A DNA stretch of 24,004 bases from a virus. The notes beneath the pieces are model-generated. The model was not told the DNA's origin and made no database searches. It worked only from the letters and a program-made list of their open reading frames with translations. Location of the stretch: positions 1 to 24,004 of IMG/VR virus record IMGVR_UViG_3300026510_000015, one strand, 5' to 3'. A program made the position numbers and the translations under genes. Of this stretch, positions 1 to 6,248 are shown one piece after another; the stretch's first letter is position 1; each line of letters begins with the position of its first letter.

Positions 1-35
1 CTGATAAATCTTGTATTTGTGAGTATATTTTAAAT

Positions 36-43
36 TATAAATA
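36..43 (+). promoter_or_regulatory. T4-type late promoter, -10 box
   Basis: The octamer TATAAATA matches the T4 late -10 element exactly. In T4 this box is read by gp55-programmed RNA polymerase. Here it is followed by CCATAAAAGAGG, whose AGAGG (51-55) is the ribosome site of the gene starting at 62. If transcription starts about 6 nt past the box, the leader is only some 12 nt long. Confidence 0.85.
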
Positions 44-61
44 CCATAAAAGAGGTTAATT

Positions 62-796
62 TTGAGTAATATAATTCAAAACATTATTAAAAGTACCTTA
101 GGTGATGGAGCAAGAGCAACAAAATATGCTTGTATTATCACTGCACCTAGTGTACTGAAATTGGATGCTCAATATTTTGATGTTCTTTGTAAAACTGCTG
201 TAATTCCTGGAAAAAATACAGATGTGATAGATTTTCTTTATAAAGGAAGAAAAATACCTTTATCAGGACAAGAAAAATTTGAAGGAACTGTTGAATTAAC
301 ATTTTATAATGAAGAAAATCATAATCTTAGAATTTTAATAGATAAATGGATGAAAGCATCTCAATTTGATAACTTCTCGGATATAGTTTCACAAGAAGCA
401 AGAGAAATAAAAACAAGAAATTATTACACAAGTACATTACAAGTGCACCAACTTAATTTTGATGCTGATAAAGAAACTGCAATGTACACATTTCAAAATG
501 TATTTCCAATAACAGTATCGGCTATTACGATGGATTCATCTCTTAGAGATACATTAACAGAATTTACTGTAACATTTGCTTATTCATATTATGATGTAAC
601 TAAAAAAGATGACGCCATAAAAGCATCATTAGGAGCAAATACTGGTCCTGCTGGAGTTGAGCAAGCAAATAATGACTCTACTGAAACACCAATTTTTACT
701 CATGCTCCAGATACTTTTACCAACGCTTATACTAGTGCACAACTAGGAAGTCAAGATACTCCTGGAACAAATAGTTCTGAATTTTTAGATTTTTAA
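62..796 (+). CDS. gp19-like tail tube paralog (first of three)
   Basis: A 244-aa protein of the T4 tail-tube fold (gp19 type). The shared signature is visible: a G-RATKY start, LCKTAVIPG near residue 45, KGRKIPLSGQ near 60, a beta-hairpin with LTFYNEENH near 80, then a YTFQNVFP segment and a DTLTEFTVTFAYSYYD strand near 175. Tube proteins polymerise into hexameric rings that form the DNA channel. This copy is longer than T4 gp19 (163 aa). The excess is a Ser/Thr/Asn/Pro-rich, probably disordered tail after residue 190. The start is TTG at 62, chosen because AGAGG lies 6 nt upstream and the protein aligns with its paralogs from there. It follows a late promoter and is 11 nt from the next tube gene. 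It may be a specialised ring or terminator rather than the bulk tube; which one cannot be told from sequence. Confidence 0.8.
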   Translation: MSNIIQNIIKSTLGDGARATKYACIITAPSVLKLDAQYFDVLCKTAVIPGKNTDVIDFLYKGRKIPLSGQEKFEGTVELTFYNEENHNLRILIDKWMKASQFDNFSDIVSQEAREIKTRNYYTSTLQVHQLNFDADKETAMYTFQNVFPITVSAITMDSSLRDTLTEFTVTFAYSYYDVTKKDDAIKASLGANTGPAGVEQANNDSTETPIFTHAPDTFTNAYTSAQLGSQDTPGTNSSEFLDF

Positions 797-807
797 AGGA
801 GAACTAA

Positions 808-1434
808 ATGAATTTTACAATTGAAGACCTAAAAAAGAATCTTGGTCCTGGTTTAGGACTAAGAAAATCAAAATATCTTTTGGAGATACCATCTGCAAAT
901 AGTAAGCAAGTTAATATTCTTTGTAGAAGTACATCTTTACCAGAGCGCACTATAGGTTCTGTAGAAGTATTTGATAAGGGTAGAAAATTTAAGATGCGAT
1001 CAGAAACAGCATTTCCTAATGTATATAATATTTCAGTAGTTGATGACTCTGAAAATAAGTTAAGAAGACTATTTGATAGGTGGTTATCAGAAGTAGATAA
1101 TACAAAACCCAAAAATAATGGTATTTTAGGAACTCTTACACCAGCAGATGTTCCTGTTATTGATGATGAAAGTGGTGTTATAAATAATATACCTAGTGCT
1201 AGTTCTAATGAGTCCATTCCTGAAATTCAGTTAGGTTTTTTAGGATATCAAACTGATATTAATGTTTGGCAATTAGATAATACTGGCAAAAAGATTTATG
1301 GATATAAATTACAAAATGCTTTTCCAACATCAGTAGGAACAGTAGAATTGGATGATAGTGATGAATCAACATTATCAGAATTCAGTGTAGATTTTACATA
1401 TTCTGAATTTATACCTATATATAATAATTTATAA
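808..1434 (+). CDS. gp19-like tail tube paralog (second of three)
   Basis: A 208-aa tube-fold protein, clearly related to its neighbours at 62 and 1771. It has a GLGLRKSKYLLEIPSAN start, LCRSTSLPERTIGSVEVFDKGRKF, FPNVYNISVVDDSEN, then YKLQNAFPTSVGTVELDD and the last strand LSEFSVDFTYSEF. Between residues 105 and 145 it has an insertion rich in Asn, Asp and Ser that replaces the shorter loop of the other copies. A good Shine-Dalgarno (AAAGGAG, 796-802) precedes the ATG. No promoter box lies directly upstream, so it is probably read from the promoter at 36. Expected role: a tail tube or tube-end ring protein. It could be a junction protein rather than the main subunit. Confidence 0.75.
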   Translation: MNFTIEDLKKNLGPGLGLRKSKYLLEIPSANSKQVNILCRSTSLPERTIGSVEVFDKGRKFKMRSETAFPNVYNISVVDDSENKLRRLFDRWLSEVDNTKPKNNGILGTLTPADVPVIDDESGVINNIPSASSNESIPEIQLGFLGYQTDINVWQLDNTGKKIYGYKLQNAFPTSVGTVELDDSDESTLSEFSVDFTYSEFIPIYNNL

Positions 1435-1443
1435 GGAAAATAA

Positions 1444-1701
1444 ATGAAATTTAGCGATTTGTTAAATAAAGAAGTTCAAGAGAAATCTGAAATAGTAGAA
1501 AAAAGTGAAAAGGCTATTGATAAAAAACCTTTACCTGATGATTTATTTATTAAGCACGGACTTAAAATTAAGACCAAATTTGGTACTAAATTTGGTACAG
1601 AATATGTATTTTATAAAGTACATCCTAAAGATGAATTCAGTAAAATACTTAAAGGATACAAATTTAAGTATAGTGATAAATCAATATTTGTAGAAAATTA
1701 A
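1444..1701 (+). CDS. small basic protein of unknown function, in the tube gene cluster
   Basis: An 85-aa ORF with Shine-Dalgarno AAGGA at 1434-1437 and an ATG 9 nt after the previous stop, so it is likely co-transcribed and coupled. I do not recognise the family. The N-terminal 30 residues are charged and probably helical (a run of Glu/Lys ending in KKPLPDD). The C-terminal half looks beta-rich and repeats KFGTKFGT around residue 45. No signal peptide or membrane segment is seen. Its place between two tail-tube genes suggests a virion or assembly role, but that is inference only. Confidence 0.6.
   Translation: MKFSDLLNKEVQEKSEIVEKSEKAIDKKPLPDDLFIKHGLKIKTKFGTKFGTEYVFYKVHPKDEFSKILKGYKFKYSDKSIFVEN
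1576..1598 (+). repeat. short tandem repeat AAATTTGGTAC x2 within the 85-aa gene
   Basis: AAATTTGGTAC occurs at 1576-1586 and 1588-1598, a 12-nt period that keeps frame and encodes KFGT twice. It looks like a recent slippage duplication inside the coding region. Confidence 0.75.
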
Positions 1702-1738
1702 AAAATACTTAAATATTGAAAGAATGACAGTTGAAAGT

Positions 1739-1746
1739 TATAAATA
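1739..1746 (+). promoter_or_regulatory. T4-type late promoter, -10 box
   Basis: An exact TATAAATA followed by CTTAAAA, in the 69-nt gap before the third tube gene. AAGGAG and ATG follow at 1760-1771. The spacer CTTAAAA is shared with the promoters at 20670 and 23906. A degenerate copy of the downstream part (AAATACTTAAA) sits at 1703-1713 without a good -10 box. Confidence 0.85.
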
Positions 1747-1770
1747 CTTAAAATAATATAAGGAGAAATA

Positions 1771-2349
1771 ATGGCGAATATAGCTAATCTTAAACAAGCA
1801 CTTGGTGCTGGTGGTAGAGTTAATAAATATAGATTAAATTTTTCAGTTCCATCTGCAGTACCTATAACATCTGATCTTCAAAATGCAGATGTGCTTTGTA
1901 AAGCAACTCAATTCCCTGGAATGACAATTACCCCTATTGAGGTTTTTAATCAAGGTAGAAAATTGGTAATTCCTGGAGATACAACATACGAGAATACTTG
2001 GACTGTAACATTTTATAATACTGAAGATCATGGTATCAGAAGAGATATGATAGCTTGGATGAAAGCAGCAGATGATTTTCAGAAAAATGAACATTCAGGT
2101 AATCCTGGTGATATCATGGGTGAATTAGGAGTTACACAATTAGATTCTATGGCAAAAGATACAGTAACTTATACATTTCATAATGTTTGGGTTTCTGGAG
2201 TGGAAGCAGTTGAGGTATCTGATGATGCAGATGGTGGTGTTCAAGAAATGGTTGTTACATTCACATTCACTGACTGGGTTGTTGGAAATGGTGAATTTAA
2301 CGCACCAGATAAAGCAAATGCTGGAACAAAAAATAGTATAGCTGGATAG
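1771..2349 (+). CDS. 19: tail tube protein, gp19
   Basis: A 192-aa tube protein. It is the closest of the three copies to T4 gp19 in size and layout: GRVNKYRLNFSVPS, DVLCKATQFPGM, VFNQGRKLVIPGDTTYENTWTVTFYNTEDHGIR, then YTFHNVWVSGVEAVEVSDDADG and VVTFTFTDW. This is the known gp19 pattern of paired beta-sheets with a long hairpin that lines the tube. It has its own late promoter 25 nt upstream and a strong Shine-Dalgarno (AAGGAG), which fits a protein needed in about a hundred copies or more. I therefore take this copy as the main tube subunit. That assignment among the three paralogs is inferred from promoter placement and length. Confidence 0.88.
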   Translation: MANIANLKQALGAGGRVNKYRLNFSVPSAVPITSDLQNADVLCKATQFPGMTITPIEVFNQGRKLVIPGDTTYENTWTVTFYNTEDHGIRRDMIAWMKAADDFQKNEHSGNPGDIMGELGVTQLDSMAKDTVTYTFHNVWVSGVEAVEVSDDADGGVQEMVVTFTFTDWVVGNGEFNAPDKANAGTKNSIAG

Positions 2350-2361
2350 TATTGGTAATAC

Positions 2362-2934
2362 ATGGGATTATTTAAAAAATCTATTGATTATATTAAAAAT
2401 TTAGGAGTTAAGGAATTAACACCTAAAGAGTCAGTAGAAATGATAAAAAATTTGATGAAAACTTCATCAGTGAAGATACAATCAAATTTATTACCAGGTA
2501 ATCTCATAACATTTGTTTATGATGCAAAGGATAAATCGCAAAAATTTGATAGAACTCCATTTGTGATGGTTTTATCTAAAACTTCTAAGTACATGCTGGG
2601 AGTAAACTTTCACTGGATGCCTGTTTCGCATAGGTCAGTTCTAGTAGATTACATTTTGAGAAAAAATTCTAAGCGCATTAGAATGAAAAAACCATTAAAG
2701 ATGGGATATAGGGAGCTTAGAGCAGCTGTAAAAGGCATTGGTGCATTTCCAGTCGTAAGACTCTATATAAGGGCAAGAATGAGTCCTAAGGGAGTGCTAG
2801 TTCCTAGTGAGTTATTAAGGGATGCTGCAAAGATGAAGACAGAGACATTCACTCAAGGCAAAGCAAATAGTACCACACTTTGGCAACGAGCAAAACAAAA
2901 GTACAAAAGTACTAAGAGAAAAATACTAAAATAA
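2362..2934 (+). CDS. conserved-looking structural-module protein of unknown function
   Basis: A 190-aa basic protein. Its central part carries LLPGNLITFVYDAKDKSQKFDRTPFV (about 43-68), then GVNFHWMPVSHRSVLVDYIL (about 79-99), a pattern I associate with small virion-module proteins of T4-like phages but cannot name. The C-terminal 50 residues are Lys/Arg-rich (ending QKYKSTKRKILK), which would suit DNA or RNA contact. It lies between the tube genes and the prohead genes, where T4 has portal gene 20, but it is far too short to be a portal. No convincing Shine-Dalgarno precedes the ATG. The 12-nt gap after gp19 forms a small GTATT-GGT-AATAC hairpin, so translation is probably coupled. Confidence 0.7.
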   Translation: MGLFKKSIDYIKNLGVKELTPKESVEMIKNLMKTSSVKIQSNLLPGNLITFVYDAKDKSQKFDRTPFVMVLSKTSKYMLGVNFHWMPVSHRSVLVDYILRKNSKRIRMKKPLKMGYRELRAAVKGIGAFPVVRLYIRARMSPKGVLVPSELLRDAAKMKTETFTQGKANSTTLWQRAKQKYKSTKRKILK

Positions 2935-2953
2935 TTTTCATGAAAGGAATTAT

Positions 2954-3193
2954 ATGTTAGATAAAGATGTTTTAACAACAGCTAATGATAAAAAATTCTC
3001 TGAATTTTCAAAAGCTGTAAAACAAGAGTTACACAATAAATTAGCAAACCACAAGGTTACTAAACAATATGTGTCAGATTTTGATAAGATTCAACAAATG
3101 AAAAAATCATTTGCTGAAATTTCAAAATCACAAACTTCTGAAGAACCTAAGGAACCTGAAGAACCTAAGAAACAAGAGGAACCAGAAGAATAA
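2954..3193 (+). CDS. small prohead-core-like protein with acidic tail (gp67/68 position)
   Basis: A 79-aa protein with a helical, charged N-terminal part (residues 1-58) and a Glu/Pro/Lys tail (EEPKEPEEPKKQEEPEE). It is preceded by AAGGA and followed 14 nt later by the prohead protease gene. In T4 the small prohead core proteins gp67 and gp68 occupy this place, and gp67 (80 aa) also ends in a long acidic tail. Assignment rests on position, size and acidity, not on clear sequence identity. If correct, it is an internal core component removed or cut by the gp21 protease during maturation. Confidence 0.5.
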   Translation: MLDKDVLTTANDKKFSEFSKAVKQELHNKLANHKVTKQYVSDFDKIQQMKKSFAEISKSQTSEEPKEPEEPKKQEEPEE

Positions 3194-3207
3194 ATTAAGG
3201 AGGTAAA

Positions 3208-3927
3208 ATGAAATTAATTTTTGAAACAGAAGACAAAAATAATCTAATTACTGAAGCCGTAATCAATGAAGCAAAAGAAAAAAAATATATTATAAAAGGA
3301 ATATTTTCTAGTCCAGGAGTTAAGAATAAGAATGGACGAGTTTATCCTAAAGATATATGGGAACGAGAGGTCAAAAATTATCAAAAAGTAATTAAGTCCG
3401 GTAGTTCAAATTCATTGTTGGAGTTAGATCATCCACCAAGACAAAATGTTGATATGATGCAAGCAGTTGCAAAAATGAACAAATTATATATTGATGGTGA
3501 TTATGTTATGGGTGAAGCAGTTCTATTGGATAATCCAAAAGCAAATCAACTTAAAACTTTAATTGATGCTGGAATTAAAATGTCAGTTTCATCAAGAGGA
3601 GTTGGTAAAGTAAATAATGGTTTAGTTGAAAATTTCAAACTAATTACTTTTGATATTATACCAAATCAAGCACAGTCAGATATTAATGCATCAATGCTAG
3701 GTATAGTTGAAGGTATTCTTGAAAGTAAGGAGTATGAAATTGTTGACAATATTATTACTGAGAAAACTATTGAGAAAACTGAAGAACCCGAAGAGATTAA
3801 AGAGCCTGAAGAGATTAAAGAACCTCTTGAAGAGAAAAATATCTTAGAAAGTGCTGAAAAAGACGAGATTTCTAAAGCAATTAAGGAAAAATTTACAGAT
3901 TTTCTTAATATTTTAGCAAAATCTTAA
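3208..3927 (+). CDS. 21: prohead core protease, gp21
   Basis: A 239-aa protein of the T4 gp21 protease family, which shares a fold with HK97 and herpesvirus capsid proteases. The likely catalytic residues can be seen: His75 in LLELDHP and the serine of MSVSSRG (Ser128 or Ser129), with the following LITFDIIPNQAQ strand typical of the family. In T4 this enzyme cuts the core and capsid proteins after (Leu/Ile)-X-Glu and then itself. Possible self-cleavage sites IVE (166-168) and ILE (170-172) lie just after the folded domain. The C-terminus, about residues 185-220, is an acidic tail with EIKEPEEIKEP repeats resembling the tail of the upstream 79-aa protein. A very strong Shine-Dalgarno (AAGGAGG) precedes the ATG. 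Confidence 0.92.
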   Translation: MKLIFETEDKNNLITEAVINEAKEKKYIIKGIFSSPGVKNKNGRVYPKDIWEREVKNYQKVIKSGSSNSLLELDHPPRQNVDMMQAVAKMNKLYIDGDYVMGEAVLLDNPKANQLKTLIDAGIKMSVSSRGVGKVNNGLVENFKLITFDIIPNQAQSDINASMLGIVEGILESKEYEIVDNIITEKTIEKTEEPEEIKEPEEIKEPLEEKNILESAEKDEISKAIKEKFTDFLNILAKS

Positions 3928-3935
3928 ATTAATAT

Positions 3936-3943
3936 TATAAATA
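3936..3943 (+). promoter_or_regulatory. T4-type late promoter before the scaffold and capsid genes
   Basis: An exact TATAAATA in the 79-nt gap between the protease and scaffold genes. Its downstream sequence (ACTTAACAATACATAAA) differs from the other promoters and leaves a longer leader of about 58 nt. That leader can form a weak 6-bp hairpin TTTGTT/AACAAA (3978-3994) just upstream of the AGGAG site at 3997-4001. Confidence 0.8.
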
Positions 3944-4006
3944 ACTTAACAATACATAAATTATATTGGTAATGTTATTTGTTAAATAAACAAAATAGGA
4001 GTACAA

Positions 4007-4732
4007 ATGTTAGAAAAATTATTCGAAACATTAGATGAAAAAGTTTTTACTTCTGAAGTTAAAGAAGACTTACAAAGTCAATTTAATGAAGCTGTTGAGG
4101 TTAAAGCCCTTGAAGTAGCAGCTGAAAAAATGGAAGAAAAAATTTCAGATTTAGAGGAAAAATCAGAAGAATATAAGGCAATTTTAGAGCAAGAATATGA
4201 TGAAAAATCAAAAACTCTTTTTGAGCAAGTAGATGCATATCTTGAAAAAGTTGTTGATGATTTTATTGAGGATTCAAAAGGTGCTCTTGATGAGTCAATT
4301 AAATCAGAAAAAGCTGATATGATTATTGAGGCTATGCAATCAATGTTAATTTCAACAGGTGTTGAAATAGCAAAAATTGAAGAAGCTAAAAATTCATCAG
4401 AGCCGGAATTTCAACTTCAAGAAATGACTGCAAAATATGATGCTATAATTGAAGAAAACATTAAACTTGAAAAAGCTAATGAAAAACTTTTAAAAATGGG
4501 TATTATATCTGAGTTAAAAGAAGGTATGAATGTAGTAGAAGGTGAGAAGTTTGAGAAATTAGCAGATCTTGTTGATTTTGAAAATTCAGAGTCTTATCTA
4601 AATAAGCTTATCACAATCAAGGAAAATATTAAAGTTCCTGCAAAGATTGAAGAAAAGCAAGAAGAAAAACAAGAAGAAAATCTTGATGAAAAAACTGAAC
4701 CTAAAGATATATCTTTTGGTCACTTAATTTAA
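4007..4732 (+). CDS. 22: prohead scaffolding core protein, gp22
   Basis: A 241-aa highly charged, largely helical protein, close to T4 gp22 (269 aa) in size, character and place between protease and capsid. The opening, MLEKLFETLDEKVFTSEVKEDLQSQFNEAVEVKA, is typical of gp22 homologs. A long coiled-coil-like stretch covers about residues 20-90, and a second helical block lies at 130-165. The tail has EEKQEEKQEEN repeats and ends in GHLI. In T4 the scaffold fills the prohead and is degraded by gp21. A candidate cleavage site LQE is near residue 137. It is co-transcribed with the capsid gene 15 nt downstream. Confidence 0.87.
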   Translation: MLEKLFETLDEKVFTSEVKEDLQSQFNEAVEVKALEVAAEKMEEKISDLEEKSEEYKAILEQEYDEKSKTLFEQVDAYLEKVVDDFIEDSKGALDESIKSEKADMIIEAMQSMLISTGVEIAKIEEAKNSSEPEFQLQEMTAKYDAIIEENIKLEKANEKLLKMGIISELKEGMNVVEGEKFEKLADLVDFENSESYLNKLITIKENIKVPAKIEEKQEEKQEENLDEKTEPKDISFGHLI

Positions 4733-4747
4733 TATAGGAGAAATAAT

Positions 4748-6109
4748 ATGGATTTAAATGAAAGTATAAACGCACTTATTGAAAGTGAAAAATTTGATAA
4801 ATTAGATGTTCCTGAAGCATCTTATATGAAGATGATGTTGGAGAATGCTCATAAAGAACATGAAATGGCATTATCAGAGGGAACTGTTTCTGGAGATATA
4901 GCAATATTTACTCCAATCATAATGCCTTTAGTTAGAAGAGTTATACCTAACCTTATAGCTAATGAAGTTCTTGGTGTACAACCAATGGCTCTACCAACTG
5001 GTTTTATTTACGCTCTTGTAAATAGATATATAGGAAGTAAAGAGCAACCAGTTAAACCAACAGCTAATGGACAAATTCTTGTTCTTAATGATCTTACTGG
5101 TGTTGATCTTGATTCTATAATCACAGATAGTGCTGGTAGTAAAGGTGATGTTCAATATATCGAACCAGATGATGTTGCTGATCTTACAAAAGGTGGAAAA
5201 GTTCTTGTTAATCTTGAATCAATTCCTCTAGTAGTTGGTGCTACATCAGTTGGTACAATAAATATAGATGCTGTTTTTACAAACGAATTAGCATTTTATC
5301 AAGTTCTTAAAAATTACACTGGTTCAATGACAACTGCAGAAGCAGAGGTTCTTGGAACAAAAATGAACGAAGTTGGTTTTGATATTGCTAGAAAAAGTGT
5401 TGAAGCTAGATCAAGAGCACTTAAAGGTAGATATTCAGTAGAAATGTACCAAGACTTAAAATCTCAACATGGTCTTGCTGCAGATCAAGAATTAATGAAC
5501 CTTATAGGTTATGAAATTCATGCAGAACTAGATAGAGAAATAGTTAATTTTGTTAACAAAAATGCTACACAAGTTGCAAATGCATTCAAACCTGCTGCAG
5601 CAGATGGTAGATGGGAAATAGAAAAATATAGAGCTGAAGTTATCAAAATGAAAAGAGAATCAACTCAAATTGGTTTAGAAACTAAAAGAGGTAAAGCAAA
5701 TGTAATGATTGTTTCACCTAGTACAGCTACAATGCTTCAAGAAGTTGGCTCATTCAAAATAGCAACTCAAGCAAGTGGAACTAATGCGCCAGTATCTGGT
5801 GGTGTTGCTGGAACATTTGATAATCAATTTAAGGTAATTGTTGATCAATTCAGTGCTTCTAACTATTGTACAATGCTTTATAAAGGTGCTGATAAAAGAG
5901 ATGGTATGGGATTCTTTTCTCCATATGTACCATTAAGCTTCACTAAAGTTACTGACCCTGAAAGTGGACAACCAGCAATCATAGCAAAAACAAGATATGC
6001 TTTGGAAACTACTCCTGGTGTTGAAAATGCAATAAGTAATGATAGAGCAAAAACTTATGCTAGATCATTTGGTATAGATTTCACAGGAACTGCACTAGCA
6101 AATTTCTAA
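4748..6109 (+). CDS. 23: major capsid protein, gp23
   Basis: A 453-aa protein of the T4 gp23 family (HK97 fold). The diagnostic block GDIAIFTPIIMPLVRRVIPNL is at about 49-69 and GVQPMALPTGFIYALVNRY follows at 76-94. Further on are DRWEIEKYR-like and ANVMIVSPSTATML segments and a C-terminal GFFSPYVPL/ TRYALETTPGVENA region, all typical. T4 gp23 is 521 aa, so this is a compact version. A gp21-type cleavage site, LSE-Gly, is at residues 42-45, which would release a 44-residue propeptide (65 in T4). The Shine-Dalgarno is AGGAG. A strong hairpin follows the stop codon. No separate gp24 vertex gene lies nearby. Confidence 0.95.
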   Translation: MDLNESINALIESEKFDKLDVPEASYMKMMLENAHKEHEMALSEGTVSGDIAIFTPIIMPLVRRVIPNLIANEVLGVQPMALPTGFIYALVNRYIGSKEQPVKPTANGQILVLNDLTGVDLDSIITDSAGSKGDVQYIEPDDVADLTKGGKVLVNLESIPLVVGATSVGTINIDAVFTNELAFYQVLKNYTGSMTTAEAEVLGTKMNEVGFDIARKSVEARSRALKGRYSVEMYQDLKSQHGLAADQELMNLIGYEIHAELDREIVNFVNKNATQVANAFKPAAADGRWEIEKYRAEVIKMKRESTQIGLETKRGKANVMIVSPSTATMLQEVGSFKIATQASGTNAPVSGGVAGTFDNQFKVIVDQFSASNYCTMLYKGADKRDGMGFFSPYVPLSFTKVTDPESGQPAIIAKTRYALETTPGVENAISNDRAKTYARSFGIDFTGTALANF

Positions 6110-6131
6110 GAAATATTATACTATAATATAT

Positions 6132-6154
6132 TTGGAGGTCTTTAAGACCTCCAA
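6132..6154 (+). terminator. strong hairpin after the capsid gene, probable transcription end or mRNA-stabilising stem
   Basis: TTGGAGGTC (6132-6140), a 5-nt loop TTTAA and GACCTCCAA (6146-6154) form a perfect 9-bp stem, 23 nt after the capsid stop. The sequence after it (TAAAATAAG) has no clean T-run. Termination is therefore plausible but not proven, and protection of the capsid mRNA 3' end is an alternative. Confidence 0.6.
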
Positions 6155-6168
6155 TAAAATAAGAGAAT

Positions 6169-6226
6169 AAAAATAAGTAGATGCTCTGTGGTTAGTTTCA
6201 TCTACTTATTTTTGTTAAACTAACCA
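6169..6226 (+). promoter_or_regulatory. two interlocked inverted repeats: terminator, pseudoknot or attenuator-like element
   Basis: Stem A pairs 6169-6183 with 6199-6213, 15 bp without mismatch, around a 15-nt loop. Its 3' arm ends in TTATTTTTG, like a terminator. Ten bases of that loop (TGGTTAGTTT, 6189-6198) are perfectly complementary to 6217-6226 (AAACTAACCA), giving stem B. Only 3 nt separate the end of stem A from stem B, too few to span a full 15-bp helix. The two stems should therefore compete, or stem A must open in part. The element lies 15 nt before the ribosome site of the homing endonuclease gene. Confidence 0.65.
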
Positions 6227-6248
6227 ACTCTTATTATATAGGAGTACT

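Noticed and set aside
1-33. Possible end of an upstream gene (a frame reading INLVFVSIF then TAA at 31-33).
   Set aside because: Only ten codons are visible. Another frame also stops at 2-4, and there is no way to choose. In T4 the sheath gene would lie here, but the sequence does not show it.
1179-1186. TATAAATA inside the second tube gene, and another at 9759-9766 inside a zinc-ribbon gene.
   Set aside because: Both are deep in coding sequence and far from any start codon. The octamer is expected by chance in DNA this AT-rich.
804-1217. Reverse-strand open frame of 137 codons over the second tube gene.
   Set aside because: It lies wholly opposite a well-supported gene, has no ribosome site or promoter, and its composition is what antisense AT-rich coding DNA gives.
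2350-2359. TATTGGTAAT occurs here and again at 3964-3973, each between genes.
   Set aside because: A ten-base match with only two copies and different distances to the next start. It may be chance.
6110-6248. Group I intron remnant or tRNA in the capsid-endonuclease gap.
   Set aside because: The interval is 139 nt with two stem systems but no intron core motifs and no cloverleaf. The capsid gene is whole.
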